The notes under the pieces are model-generated. The model searched no databases. It was not told where the DNA came from and saw only the letters and a list, made by a program, of their open reading frames with translations. A DNA stretch of 40,644 nt, from the NCBI GenBank assembly GCA_021793395.1, contig JAJYSU010000015.1, positions 1-40,644 of the forward strand, read 5' to 3'. This document shows, in pieces, positions 1-10,000 of the stretch. The position numbers were made by a program, and so were the translations under genes. The stretch comes from Actinomycetes bacterium (lineage in GTDB: Bacteria > Actinomycetota > Acidimicrobiia > Acidimicrobiales > RAAP-2). Positions within the stretch are counted from its first letter, which is position 1. The number at the start of each line of letters is the position of its first letter.

Positions 1-533
1 CCCACCCGCTGACCCTGCGCGTCGTGCCCGGTGACCGCGTGCTGGTGTCGGGCCCGTCGGGCGCGGGCAAGACCACGCTGCTGCACACGCTAGTGGGTTG
101 GCGCGCGGCGCGCGACGGTCGTAGCGCGCGGACGGCTTCTACCGTCGGGTACGTCAGCGCCGAGAGCCCGCTGGTGTCGGGCTCGCTCGAGGAGAACCTG
201 ACCCTGGGTCGACCCCTGGACGGGGCGCGCGTACGACGTCTCCTCGACGACCTCGGGCTGAGCGACGAGCGCTTCGCGGACCTGGCCCGGCCACTGCTGG
301 CCGACGGTCGGGGCTTTTCCAGCGGCGAGCGCGTGCGACTCGTGGTGGCCCGCGCGTTGCTGGCCGACGCCGCGCTCCTGATCCTCGACGACGTCGCCGG
401 CGTGCTCGACGAGACGAGCCGCGAACGGCTGCGCGCCGTCCTCGACGCGAACCCCGACGTCGCGGTCATCGAGGCGACCGTGGACACCCCGGTGCTGCGC
501 GCGATCGACCACCACGTCACGGTGTCCGCGTGA
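1..533 (+). CDS. cydD: CydD-like ABC exporter, ATP-binding domain (5' truncated by window edge)
   Basis: Only the nucleotide-binding domain is in the window; the frame is open to base 3, so the gene starts upstream. Seen: Walker A (GPSGAGKTTLL, bases 51-83), an LSGGQ-type signature written SSGER, and Walker B ending LILDD. The residue after the Walker B Asp is Asp instead of the usual catalytic Glu, the switch His is Val (EATVDT), and the Q-loop Gln is Ala, so this half looks like a weak or degenerate ATPase site. It overlaps the next gene by 4 bp (GTGA), and that gene is CydC-like. In the family, CydDC is an inner-membrane heterodimer exporting thiols or affecting haem availability for cytochrome bd assembly. 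The cydD name rests mainly on the partner; another heterodimeric exporter half is possible. Confidence 0.7.
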   Translation, partial: HPLTLRVVPGDRVLVSGPSGAGKTTLLHTLVGWRAARDGRSARTASTVGYVSAESPLVSGSLEENLTLGRPLDGARVRRLLDDLGLSDERFADLARPLLADGRGFSSGERVRLVVARALLADAALLILDDVAGVLDETSRERLRAVLDANPDVAVIEATVDTPVLRAIDHHVTVSA

Positions 534-2125
534 ACGCCGACGCCGCGCGCCTCGCCCGCTGGATCCGCCGCGCGCGCCCGCCACGAGCCACCCTGGGTCG
601 CGCCCTGGTCGCCCACGTGGTGGCCGCCCTGACCTCGGTCGCTCTGCTGGTGGGGGCGATCGCGCTGCTCGTTCGTAGCGCCCAGCACCCCGGTCTCGCC
701 GCCGTCGCGCCCACCCTTATCGTCATCGAGTTGTTCGCCTTCCTGCGCTCGCCGATCCGCTACCGTGAGCGCCTGGCCACCCACCAGCTGGGCTTCACGG
801 CAGTGACACGCTGGCGGCGCTGGTTGGTGGCCACCGTCGGGCGCTGGGACTACTCGCGCTGGCGGCGCTACGCCACCGGCGACCTGCTCGAGCGCTCGCT
901 TCGCGACACCGACGAACTCCAGGACCTCTGGCTGCGTGCCGTGGTGCCCGGCGCGGGGGTGGCCGTCACCCTGGTCGTCAGCGACCTCGTCGTCGGCCTG
1001 CTGGCGCCGCACGGCGGCTGGTGGCCCCTGGCCGGAGCACTCGCCGGCCTCCAGGTCATCGCCCTCGCGGCGCTGTGGCGCGCCTTTGCTCCCCTCGTGA
1101 CTGCCGACCGCGCGGTTCGCGAACACCGCGCGCGCTACCGCGCCGCGGTGCTCGAGCAGTCGACCGCCGGCCCGGAACTCCAGCTACTGCACGGCGCGGC
1201 GCTGCTGGCCACCCGCGCGGCACACGCCGCGGACGCCCTGGCGCGCTCGGAGCGTCTCCTCGAGTGGCGCCGCTCGCTTACCGGCGCGACGAGCGTGCTC
1301 GCCGCACTGGTCACTCTGGCCCTCGTCGGTACGCTGCGTCCGACCTCCTCGCCCCTGTGGTACGTCGTGGCGGCGATGCTGGCACTGGTCACCTACGACG
1401 GCGTCACGGCCCTACGCGGCGCCCTGGAAACCGCTGTGGCCGTCAGTGCCGCCGCCGAGCGACTGGAGCAGCTCGACCTCGACGGCCCGCTCCACGCACG
1501 ACCCTGGCCCGCCGACGCGACCCTACGCGCGCGTGACCTCTCCGTCTGCGAGGACGGCCCGCTAATCGCCGACGTCACTCTCGAGATCGCGCCCGGAGGG
1601 CGCCTCGCCCTCACCGGACCGTCGGGCGTCGGTAAGTCCACCCTGCTGCGCGTGCTCGCCGGTCTGGACGACGCCTGCGCCGGCTCCGTGCTGGTGAGCG
1701 ACACTCCCCTGCGCGAGATCGACGAGGACCAACTGCGTCGCCACCTCGTCTACGTACCGGCCGAGGTCGGCCTCACGCGCGGCTACGCGATGGACATCCT
1801 ACGGCTCGGTCGAGACGGATCACGCGACCTCGTCGACGATTTAAACCACCTCGACCTGCCGGTAACGCCGACGTCACGTCTCGGTGAGCTCTCACGCGGC
1901 GAACGCCAGCGACTCGCCGTCGTGCGCGCGCTCGCCGGGGATCCCCAGGTCCTTCTGCTCGACGAGCCCACCAGTGGTCTCGGCGCTGACGACACTACTG
2001 CGGTCCTCGACCTTCTCGCGGCGAGCGGCGCCAGCGTGATCGTCGCGACCCATGATCGCCAGGTGCTCGCCTGGTGCGAGCGGGAGCTCGCGTTACACGA
2101 CGCCCGCACGCCGCGACGTTCCTGA
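530..2125 (+). CDS. cydC: CydC-like ABC exporter, fused membrane and ATPase domains
   Basis: 531 aa, close to family length. An N-terminal membrane domain (hydrophobic stretches about 25-80 and 130-185, another pair about 240-290) is followed by an ABC ATPase domain: Walker A GPSGVGKSTLL near residue 363, signature SRGER, Walker B LLLDEPTSGL with the catalytic Glu, and switch His in ATHD. The membrane part has the CydC-like RYRERLATH stretch. The Q-loop Gln is replaced (YVPAEV). The GTG start overlaps the stop of the preceding half-transporter by 4 bp, so the two are translationally coupled. The canonical catalytic residues here and the degenerate ones in the partner suggest one active and one inactive ATP site. 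cydAB is not in the window, so the link to cytochrome bd is by homology only. Confidence 0.75.
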   Translation: MNADAARLARWIRRARPPRATLGRALVAHVVAALTSVALLVGAIALLVRSAQHPGLAAVAPTLIVIELFAFLRSPIRYRERLATHQLGFTAVTRWRRWLVATVGRWDYSRWRRYATGDLLERSLRDTDELQDLWLRAVVPGAGVAVTLVVSDLVVGLLAPHGGWWPLAGALAGLQVIALAALWRAFAPLVTADRAVREHRARYRAAVLEQSTAGPELQLLHGAALLATRAAHAADALARSERLLEWRRSLTGATSVLAALVTLALVGTLRPTSSPLWYVVAAMLALVTYDGVTALRGALETAVAVSAAAERLEQLDLDGPLHARPWPADATLRARDLSVCEDGPLIADVTLEIAPGGRLALTGPSGVGKSTLLRVLAGLDDACAGSVLVSDTPLREIDEDQLRRHLVYVPAEVGLTRGYAMDILRLGRDGSRDLVDDLNHLDLPVTPTSRLGELSRGERQRLAVVRALAGDPQVLLLDEPTSGLGADDTTAVLDLLAASGASVIVATHDRQVLAWCERELALHDARTPRRS

Positions 2126-2249
2126 CGTCGCTCACCGGCCCGCGCCACGTGAACTTACTCACAATGAGGGCTTTTGGCCCGTCTCCGACCGAGACCCCAC
2201 TCGGGGACGTACTACGTTTTACGTATTGGCTGGGGGGGCCAAACTTCGA

Positions 2250-2282
2250 GAGCCCGTCCGTTCCTCGTGAACGGACGGGCTC
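2250..2282. terminator. Perfect 13-bp inverted repeat after cydC
   Basis: GAGCCCGTCCGTT, a 7-nt loop, then AACGGACGGGCTC. It lies 125 bp after the cydC stop and 95 bp before the next start. No T-run follows on either strand, so a canonical intrinsic terminator is not proven. A smaller hairpin (TTGGC/GCCAA around a G-run on plus, C-run on minus) sits at 2225-2241. The rest of the 2126-2364 gap holds nothing I recognise. Confidence 0.45.
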
Positions 2283-2364
2283 CGTTGTGTACGACGTGTG
2301 CTCGAGGTGTCACTCGCGCCGCGGCTAGTGCGACGGCCCCCGCGGGTCGTGGCACGCCCCCCCG

Positions 2365-2376
2365 TAGGCTGCGGGA
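2365..2376 (+). promoter_or_regulatory. Leaderless -10 promoter of the hemolysin III gene
   Basis: TAGGCT at 2365-2370 preceded by G, then exactly 6 nt to the GTG start at 2377. No Shine-Dalgarno is present. The same spacing recurs at eight other canonical ATG/GTG starts in this window, so transcription is predicted to begin on the start codon. Confidence 0.6.
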
Positions 2377-3039
2377 GTGCCTACTCCACGCGCGCGTCGC
2401 GAAGCGGACGTCTCCCTGCGTCCCACCTGGCGAGGATGGCTACACCTCGGCGGCGTGGTCGTGCTGCTCGCTCTGTCGCCCGTTCTCTACGCGCGCACCC
2501 ACACCTGGGCTCAGGTCGGGTGGGTCTCGTGCTACGTCGTCGGCGTAGCCGCCATGATGGCCACCAGCGCAACCCTGCACCGCATACGGTGGTCCGAACC
2601 GGCGCGGCGCGCCTGGCGGCGCGCCGACCACTCGACCATCTTCCTCGCGATCGTCGGCACCTGGCTCGCACTCGCGGGGCTGACCATGCACGGGACCGTA
2701 CGACTCGTCGTCATCATCATCATCGCCGGAGGATCGATCGTCGGCATTGGCGTGCGACAGTGGGCGCTGGACGCTCCCAAGTGGGTCAACACGGCGCCCT
2801 ACCTCGTCGTGGGATGGACGGCTCTGATCGTGTTGCCCCAGATCGAACGCGGTGGCGGCTCGGGCGTGCTCGTGGCGGTCATCGCCGGCGGTGTTGCCTA
2901 CTCCCTGGGAGCTCTGGTCTACGCCCTTCGCGCACCGCGCCTGGCGCCTCGGACGTTCGGCTACCACGAACTCTTCCACGCCCTCACGCTGGTGGGCGCC
3001 GGCGCGCACTTCGTAGCGGTGGCGATGGCCCTGCACTAA
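2377..3039 (+). CDS. Hemolysin III / PAQR family membrane protein
   Basis: 220 aa, about seven hydrophobic segments. Family metal-site motifs are visible: S-x3-H at 64-68 (SATLH), DHS at 84-86 and HELFH at 197-201, with another His at 211. In PAQR proteins such residues bind a zinc ion at the membrane face and support a hydrolase-like activity; the bacterial members' physiological substrate is unknown and 'hemolysin' is a historical name. The GTG start is supported by the leaderless -10 hexamer 6 nt upstream. It is monocistronic, converging on the minus-strand operon that ends at 3049 (9 bp apart). Confidence 0.85.
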   Translation: MPTPRARREADVSLRPTWRGWLHLGGVVVLLALSPVLYARTHTWAQVGWVSCYVVGVAAMMATSATLHRIRWSEPARRAWRRADHSTIFLAIVGTWLALAGLTMHGTVRLVVIIIIAGGSIVGIGVRQWALDAPKWVNTAPYLVVGWTALIVLPQIERGGGSGVLVAVIAGGVAYSLGALVYALRAPRLAPRTFGYHELFHALTLVGAGAHFVAVAMALH

Positions 3040-3048
3040 CGGCCCGGG

Positions 3049-3642
3049 TTAGACGAGCGGCGGTACCACGTTGAAGTGAACGAGGGAGGGCGTGCGCTGA
3101 CGCGTCGCGATCATCGTGATCGAGCCGTTATCCAGCCTCGTGCGCCACGCCACGGAGCCCGCCACGCCGAGCGCCCACACGGTCGCCGACTTGACCGGCG
3201 AGACGTGGCTCACGATCGCCAAATGCTCGTCGGACGAGTGCAGCCAACTGGACGAGTCGGCGAGCAGGGCGTCGAGCTCCGCGTGGACCCGTCGGTCAAC
3301 CGAGGCGAGAGACTCGCCGTCACCCAGGGCCACGTCGTGGTCGGATTCGAAGGCGCGCCACTGGTCGGCACTGACCACGGAAATCGGTTGACCGTCGAGG
3401 TGTCCGTAGTCCACCTCGATAAACGACTCATGAACCACCGCGTCGTGGTCGGGCAGGGCCAGAGCCGCCGTCGCGCGCGCGCGACGCAGTGGCGACACCC
3501 ACACCTCGCGCACGCCGCCGAGCAGTGGTCGCAGCGCGCGCGCCTGGCGCTCACCCAACTCCGTTAACTCGGGGTCGCTACGCCCGACCAGCAGGCCGCG
3601 CGCGTTCGTGGTGGTCTGTCCGTGACGGATGAGGATGATCAC
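3049..3642 (-). CDS. Histidine phosphatase superfamily protein (phosphoglycerate-mutase-like)
   Basis: 197 aa. The catalytic RHG motif is at residues 6-8 (IILIRHGQT), the second active-site His is in SHVSP, and an acidic residue follows in IEVDYGHLDG. The open frame extends 33 codons upstream, but the GTG at 3642 overlaps the preceding stop by 4 bp and puts the first beta strand directly before RHG, so I chose it. In mycobacteria the DUF164 zinc-ribbon gene sits beside a bifunctional RNase H/histidine phosphatase (CobC-like); here only the phosphatase half is encoded. The substrate cannot be read from sequence: alpha-ribazole phosphate, phosphosugars or others are possible. Confidence 0.85.
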   Translation of the reverse strand: MIILIRHGQTTTNARGLLVGRSDPELTELGERQARALRPLLGGVREVWVSPLRRARATAALALPDHDAVVHESFIEVDYGHLDGQPISVVSADQWRAFESDHDVALGDGESLASVDRRVHAELDALLADSSSWLHSSDEHLAIVSHVSPVKSATVWALGVAGSVAWRTRLDNGSITMIATRQRTPSLVHFNVVPPLV

Positions 3643-4373
3643 ACCAACAGCACCCGTCCGCACTCGGGGCAGTCGATCAACGTCGAGCGTGTCGAGGCGC
3701 GCCAGCGATCGCGATCCGCCGGCGACAGGGCGATACGGCACCCGTCACAGCGCCCGTCGACCACCTCGGCCGCACCGCTGGTACCGGTGCGGGCCATCGC
3801 GTGCTCGTAACGCTCACGTAGGTCGACCGGCACCGCCGCGACCAGCGCGACGCGCTCGGAGTCCCACGCCGCCACCTCCTCATCCAGCGACGCCGTCAGG
3901 TCGCGCACGGCCCCTTGCAGTTCCACGCGTCGGGCGACGAGAGGCTGAGCCTGAGCCCGCACGTCGACGATCGCCTGATCGAGGGGCTCGAGCGCGAAGA
4001 GCGCGGCGAGCTCTCGATCGTCGGCCTCGCCGAGCAGCGTGGCGACCTTGTCGCGCTCCGACTGCAGGCTGGCGAGGTCGCGCGCCGGCACGTCGCGCGC
4101 ACGCAGACGCGCGTCGAGGTCGGCGAGCCGATCGCGCAGATGCTGCGCCGCGACGCGCGCCTCGTCGTAACCGTCACGCACCGGACCGCGCGCCGCCTCG
4201 GCGTCACGCAGGGCGCCCGCCAACACTCGTAACTCGCCCTCGACGGCGGCCAGTTCCTGAGCCTCGGGCAGGTGCGTGCGCCGCGCGCGCACCCTCTCGC
4301 GCCACCGGTCCGCCTCCATCACGGCGCGTAGCGCCGCCAGGTCCTCCTGGTCGCGGGACGCGGCGTCGCTCAC
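3639..4373 (-). CDS. C4 zinc-ribbon coiled-coil protein (DUF164 / CT398 type)
   Basis: 244 aa. Long charged alpha-helical, coiled-coil-like region through about residue 190, then a zinc ribbon with Cys at 209, 212, 235 and 238 (CDGC...CPEC). The family is widespread in actinobacteria and thought to be a nucleic-acid-binding or chaperone-like adaptor; no reaction is established. The open frame runs further upstream but that part is the shadow of the neighbouring Nudix region; GTG at 4373, 4 nt after the upstream stop, is the sensible start. It lies inside a four-gene minus-strand operon and overlaps the phosphatase start by 4 bp. Confidence 0.85.
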   Translation of the reverse strand: MSDAASRDQEDLAALRAVMEADRWRERVRARRTHLPEAQELAAVEGELRVLAGALRDAEAARGPVRDGYDEARVAAQHLRDRLADLDARLRARDVPARDLASLQSERDKVATLLGEADDRELAALFALEPLDQAIVDVRAQAQPLVARRVELQGAVRDLTASLDEEVAAWDSERVALVAAVPVDLRERYEHAMARTGTSGAAEVVDGRCDGCRIALSPADRDRWRASTRSTLIDCPECGRVLLV

Positions 4374-4377
4374 GGCA

Positions 4378-5577
4378 TCAGTCTCGCACGTCGCCGTAGC
4401 GCCGAGCGAGATCGACGAGCGCGGGGCGCAGTGACGGCTCGGCGCGATCACCCGCCTCCTCGAAGGAGAACCACGCGACGTCGGGACTCTCCCCCGCCGG
4501 TGGACGCGGATCCTCGGGCGGAGCCACGAGCACGTAACGAAGGTCGTAGTGGGTGTGACCGCGCGGGCCCGGATGAACGTCGACGTGCACCAGAGCCGGG
4601 GGATCCAGGTGACGCGCCACCAGTCCGGTTTCCTCGCGCGTCTCACGGCGCGCGGCGTTCTCGGGCGTCTCGTCGGGGTCCACGTGACCTCCCGGCTGCA
4701 CCCATATCCCGAGTCGGCGATGGCGATGCAGGATGACGCCACGCTCGCTCACGACGAAGGCCGACGCGGTCAGGTGGTGATCGCTGACGGTCTCGTCGAA
4801 GGGATCGTCACCGACGTCGAGGCGCGCCAGCGTCTGGCTAATCGAGGTAGCCTCGCGCGCGTCAACCGGCGTCAGTGACATCAGCCGCGCGCGCAGCGCG
4901 TCGCGCGCCGCGCCGTGACCGAGCAGGCGACGTAGCGACGGGGGCAACGCCGGCGCGTCGTCGGCCATCGCGCCGTCACGCGAAGGAATCGGGGCACCGA
5001 AGGCCACGTGGGCCGGCACCACGCCGGACCAGATGGACCGTGCGCGATCCTCCTCGCTATCCTCGGTCGGACCCGCGGACACCTTCGCCGACGCTTCGGC
5101 GATATCCACGCGCACGACCATCGTGCGGCGCACCTCGTCGTCACGCACGGCGCGAACCTCGGCCCCACGGCCCGGCAGGGTCGCCTCCACGAAGTAGTCG
5201 AGCCAGTGGCGGCGCTCGGCCAGGCTACGCAGCGCCGTGGCCGGGCCCATGGCCACGGCCGAGCGGTAGGCGATCGACGACTCGAAGCCGCTGCGCGCCA
5301 GACGCAGCCCGTCGTAGAGGGTGGCCGTGACGCAGGCCTCGCCCGCCGCCACGACCGCGGCCAGCAGAGCGTTCGATCGACTGCCGTGCAGGTAGAGCGA
5401 TCGACCGTCACGCACGTGCAGGGTAGGGAGCGCCAGCGCCCGTCCATTCACCACCCCCGCGACGTGACAGAAGCGAGCTTCGTCGAAGATCTGATGGATC
5501 ACGCGCTCGTCGTAACTCGCCTTCGCCGGCATGCGACGCACGCGCGTACGAGGACCGGAGTAGCGAGGCTCACTCAC
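4378..5577 (-). CDS. Fusion: pyridoxamine-5'-phosphate-oxidase-like FMN domain + Nudix hydrolase
   Basis: 399 aa in one continuous frame. Residues about 15-200 match the PNPOx-like/flavin-nucleotide-binding family (RFCHVAG, LYLHGSRSN, IWSGVVPAHVAFGAP). Residues about 265-395 form a Nudix domain with a complete Nudix box (G297-x5-E303-x7-R311-E312-x2-E315-E316-x-G318). A helical linker (about 205-262) joins them. Nudix enzymes hydrolyse nucleoside diphosphates linked to another group; the N-terminal family binds FMN or a related cofactor. Putting both on one chain suggests flavin or nucleotide-cofactor turnover, which is inference. GTG at 5577 overlaps the PhzF stop by 4 bp. An internal Met204 could allow separate translation of the Nudix part. 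Confidence 0.85.
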   Translation of the reverse strand: MSEPRYSGPRTRVRRMPAKASYDERVIHQIFDEARFCHVAGVVNGRALALPTLHVRDGRSLYLHGSRSNALLAAVVAAGEACVTATLYDGLRLARSGFESSIAYRSAVAMGPATALRSLAERRHWLDYFVEATLPGRGAEVRAVRDDEVRRTMVVRVDIAEASAKVSAGPTEDSEEDRARSIWSGVVPAHVAFGAPIPSRDGAMADDAPALPPSLRRLLGHGAARDALRARLMSLTPVDAREATSISQTLARLDVGDDPFDETVSDHHLTASAFVVSERGVILHRHRRLGIWVQPGGHVDPDETPENAARRETREETGLVARHLDPPALVHVDVHPGPRGHTHYDLRYVLVAPPEDPRPPAGESPDVAWFSFEEAGDRAEPSLRPALVDLARRYGDVRD

Positions 5578-6380
5578 GCGCGCAGATCCCCCCCAAAAAA
5601 GGTACGTGCGGCGCCGGCCACCTCGACGTTGTGCTCGAAGAGCCGTGCGAACATCAGGCCCCCGCGCGCCGAGGCCTGACGTATCGACACCGTGGGCGAT
5701 CCCACCTGCTCGACCCACCACGGGGCCACGGCGCACATCGCGCTCCCGGTGACCGGGTCTTCGGCGATTCCCAGACGCGGCGCGAAGACGCGTATCGACG
5801 CGTCCACCTCGGGACCACCGTGACACGCCACGATCACCAGCGAGCTGGGCACCAGAAAGAGGCTCACCGGATCAACCGCCAGCCCACACAGCGTGTCGTA
5901 GTCCTCCACCACCGCGAGCACGCTCGCGGGCCCCGCTTGGTAGACCTCGCGCACGGGACCGAGCGTTCCGTTCAGCACCGACGCGTCCACGGGCTCGAGA
6001 TAGGAGCGCGGCAGGTCGATGGCCAGCAGGCTGTCGGGCAGTCGACGCGCCGAGAGCCGTCCGGCGCGGGTCGTGAAGTAGATCTCCCCGGCCGGCACGC
6101 CCAGTTCGCTCAGCAACACGTGGGCCGTGGCGAGAGTCGCGTGACCGCACAGATCGACCTCCGTCGTCGGCGTGAACCACCGCAACGTCCACCCGTCACC
6201 GCTACGACGCACGAAGGCGGTCTCCGAGACGCCCAGTTCAAAGGCGATCTGCTGCAACTCGACGTCGGGTACCGCGCGTTCGAGCAGCACCACGACGGCC
6301 GGATTACCGCGCTCGGCGTCGCCGATGAAGGCGTCGACCCACCAGAGCCGGTGTCCGAAGGTGACCGCGACGGAGTCCAC
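5574..6380 (-). CDS. PhzF-family isomerase/epimerase
   Basis: 268 aa, normal family length. Conserved PhzF features: WVDAF near the N-terminus, RGNPAVVV, the catalytic Glu in GVSETAFV, DLCGHATLATAHVL in the first half-domain, and EDPVTGSAMCAVAPW in the second. The fold is the duplicated diaminopimelate-epimerase type and acts by acid/base proton shuttling. No phenazine genes are nearby, so a housekeeping isomerase role is more likely than phenazine synthesis. First gene of the minus-strand operon, divergent from the EEP gene with 43 bp between starts. The start (GTG 6380) lacks both a good Shine-Dalgarno and a TANNNT box (CAGTGT is at the expected place), so it is less certain. Confidence 0.85.
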   Translation of the reverse strand: MDSVAVTFGHRLWWVDAFIGDAERGNPAVVVLLERAVPDVELQQIAFELGVSETAFVRRSGDGWTLRWFTPTTEVDLCGHATLATAHVLLSELGVPAGEIYFTTRAGRLSARRLPDSLLAIDLPRSYLEPVDASVLNGTLGPVREVYQAGPASVLAVVEDYDTLCGLAVDPVSLFLVPSSLVIVACHGGPEVDASIRVFAPRLGIAEDPVTGSAMCAVAPWWVEQVGSPTVSIRQASARGGLMFARLFEHNVEVAGAARTFFGGDLRA

Positions 6381-6410
6381 CCCTAGACACTGCCACAGCC
6401 GCGCCCCGCG

Positions 6411-6423
6411 TAAGGTGTGCGCC
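6411..6423 (+). promoter_or_regulatory. Near-leaderless -10 promoter of the EEP hydrolase gene
   Basis: TAAGGT at 6411-6416 preceded by G, then 7 nt to GTG 6424. It lies in the 43-bp divergent gap with the PhzF operon. Confidence 0.5.
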
Positions 6424-7236
6424 GTGCGGGTCGCCACGTTCAACCTCCACGCCGGGGTCGACGGTTGGGGACGACCCACGCGAGCCGTCGAGCACGCGGC
6501 GTCCCTCGGCGCCGACGTCCTCATCCTCCCCGAGCTGTGGCGCACCGAGAACGGCGCCGACCTCTTCGACGACCTCGCCCGGCGTACGGGGATGCGTGGT
6601 CTCTTCGTGCCGCTGGCGCGCGGCGAGCGGGTGACCACCGGCGAAGGGGGCCGCACCTGGCAGCCCCTGACCGCTCACCTACGCGGCGAGCGGGGCCTCT
6701 ACTTCAGCGAGCACCGCACCCTGACGGCGGCCCAGCGCCGACGCCGCGCCGCGCACGACCCCGAGCGCGGCGAGTGGGGCCTCGGACTGCTGACGCGGCT
6801 CCCCCTCGACGAGATCCACGCCGACTCGTTGCGGCGCCTGCCTCGCGAGCGCGTCTCGCGAGCGGTCGTGGTCGCCCACCTGCGCCTGGACGACCAGCCG
6901 TTTCGCGTCGTGGCCCTCCACGGAGCTCACCTCAGCCACGGCTCCTTTCGCCAGTACCGCGAGGTGCGCGACCTGGTGGGAGCGCTCGGTGACCAGCCGA
7001 TCATCCTCGGCGGGGACTTCAACTCCTGGCGCCCGCCGCTACGGCTCTTCCTCCCGGGGTGGCGCACCCTGGTACGCGCGCGCACCTGGCCCGCGCGGTG
7101 GCCCCACTCCCAGATCGACCACCTGCTCGGCCGAGGACCCTGGCTCACCCGCGGCGGCGGCGCCAGTGCGGGGGGTAGTGACCACCGCGCCCTGTGGGCC
7201 GACGTTGAACTGGGTCCCCTCGTCCCCTCCCGGTAG
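6424..7236 (+). CDS. Endonuclease/exonuclease/phosphatase (EEP) family protein
   Basis: 270 aa. EEP fold motifs: VATFNLH at the N-terminus (metal-binding Asn), LPELW (metal-binding Glu), HGAHLS, GGDFNSW (catalytic Asp/Asn) and the C-terminal GSDHRAL (Asp-His). This family includes nucleases, sphingomyelinases and inositol phosphatases; the small size and lack of a signal peptide suggest a cytoplasmic phosphodiesterase of unknown substrate. The GTG at 6424 is preferred over GTG 6415 because it begins just before the first beta strand and fits the promoter spacing. A 110-bp gap to marR follows, with no recognisable terminator. Confidence 0.8.
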   Translation: MRVATFNLHAGVDGWGRPTRAVEHAASLGADVLILPELWRTENGADLFDDLARRTGMRGLFVPLARGERVTTGEGGRTWQPLTAHLRGERGLYFSEHRTLTAAQRRRRAAHDPERGEWGLGLLTRLPLDEIHADSLRRLPRERVSRAVVVAHLRLDDQPFRVVALHGAHLSHGSFRQYREVRDLVGALGDQPIILGGDFNSWRPPLRLFLPGWRTLVRARTWPARWPHSQIDHLLGRGPWLTRGGGASAGGSDHRALWADVELGPLVPSR

Positions 7237-7346
7237 CGTCGCTCGACGTCTCGCCAGATCGTCGGCCCACCGCGAGCTCGCGAGCCCGCGCGCCGCGTGA
7301 CCGGTCCGGGCGTCACGACCGTCGCGATGATCGGTAAACTAGTTGC

Positions 7347-9471
<2,125 letters not shown>

Positions 9472-9515
9472 GACGGCCCCTCGTCCGAGACCAGGGTGGT
9501 GCGCGTCGCACGTCT

Positions 9516-9551
9516 GATAGGTATACTGTCACTATCGGATGTAGTACCGAT
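9516..9551 (+). promoter_or_regulatory. hsp20 promoter with two overlapping dyads
   Basis: TATACT at 9522-9527 is a strong -10; 6 nt further is A9534, the likely transcription start, leaving a 38-nt leader with a Shine-Dalgarno. Dyad 1: GATAG (9516-9520) / CTATC (9532-9536) surrounds the -10. Dyad 2: ATCGG (9534-9538) / CCGAT (9547-9551). No HspR HAIR palindrome (CTTGAGT-N7-ACTCAAG) is present, so if the downstream MerR-type protein controls this promoter it uses another site. Confidence 0.5.
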
Positions 9552-9571
9552 CACGAATGGAGGTGTTTCCT

Positions 9572-10000
9572 ATGTTGATGTTGAGTGACCCGCTCCAGCG
9601 CTGGGACCGTCTCTTCGAGTCCACGGGTGGACCCACGGCCGCGATGGACGCGTACCGCCTCGGCGACGTGGTGACCCTGCGCTTCGACCTTCCGGGTATT
9701 GAGTTCGACAGCATCGACCTGCAGATTGAGCGGGGTGAGTTGCGACTGAGCGCTCGGCGTCAGAGCACGCTGCCCGAGGGGGCCACCTACCTGATCCACG
9801 AGCGCTCCGACACGACGGTAACCCGTCGGGTGATGCTCGGCGACGTGCTGGACGTGGATCACGTGGACGCGGAGTTCGTCGACGGCGTCCTGACCCTGCG
9901 CATCCCGCTGCACGAGAGTGCCAAGCCCCGCCGTGTGAACGTCCGCCACGTGGTGGACGTGGCGCGCGAACCCGACGCTCTCAGCGTTCACTCCGCGTGA
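9572..10000 (+). CDS. Small heat shock protein Hsp20 / alpha-crystallin
   Basis: 142 aa. The alpha-crystallin domain occupies about residues 25-125 (YRLGDVVTLRFDLPGIEFDSIDLQIERGELRLSARR), ending with the conserved VDGVLTLRIP (G-x-L motif). These ATP-independent holdases bind unfolding proteins. An in-frame ATG lies 15 nt upstream, but a GGAGGT Shine-Dalgarno at 9559-9564 sits 7 nt before ATG 9572, which decides the start. It overlaps the MerR-like gene by 4 bp, forming an hsp20-regulator operon. Confidence 0.92.
   Translation: MLMLSDPLQRWDRLFESTGGPTAAMDAYRLGDVVTLRFDLPGIEFDSIDLQIERGELRLSARRQSTLPEGATYLIHERSDTTVTRRVMLGDVLDVDHVDAEFVDGVLTLRIPLHESAKPRRVNVRHVVDVAREPDALSVHSA

Noticed and set aside
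9534..9556. ATC as a start codon for hsp20 (6 nt after TATACT)
   Set aside because: That frame does not lead into hsp20, which has a good Shine-Dalgarno and ATG at 9572; A9534 is just the transcription start.
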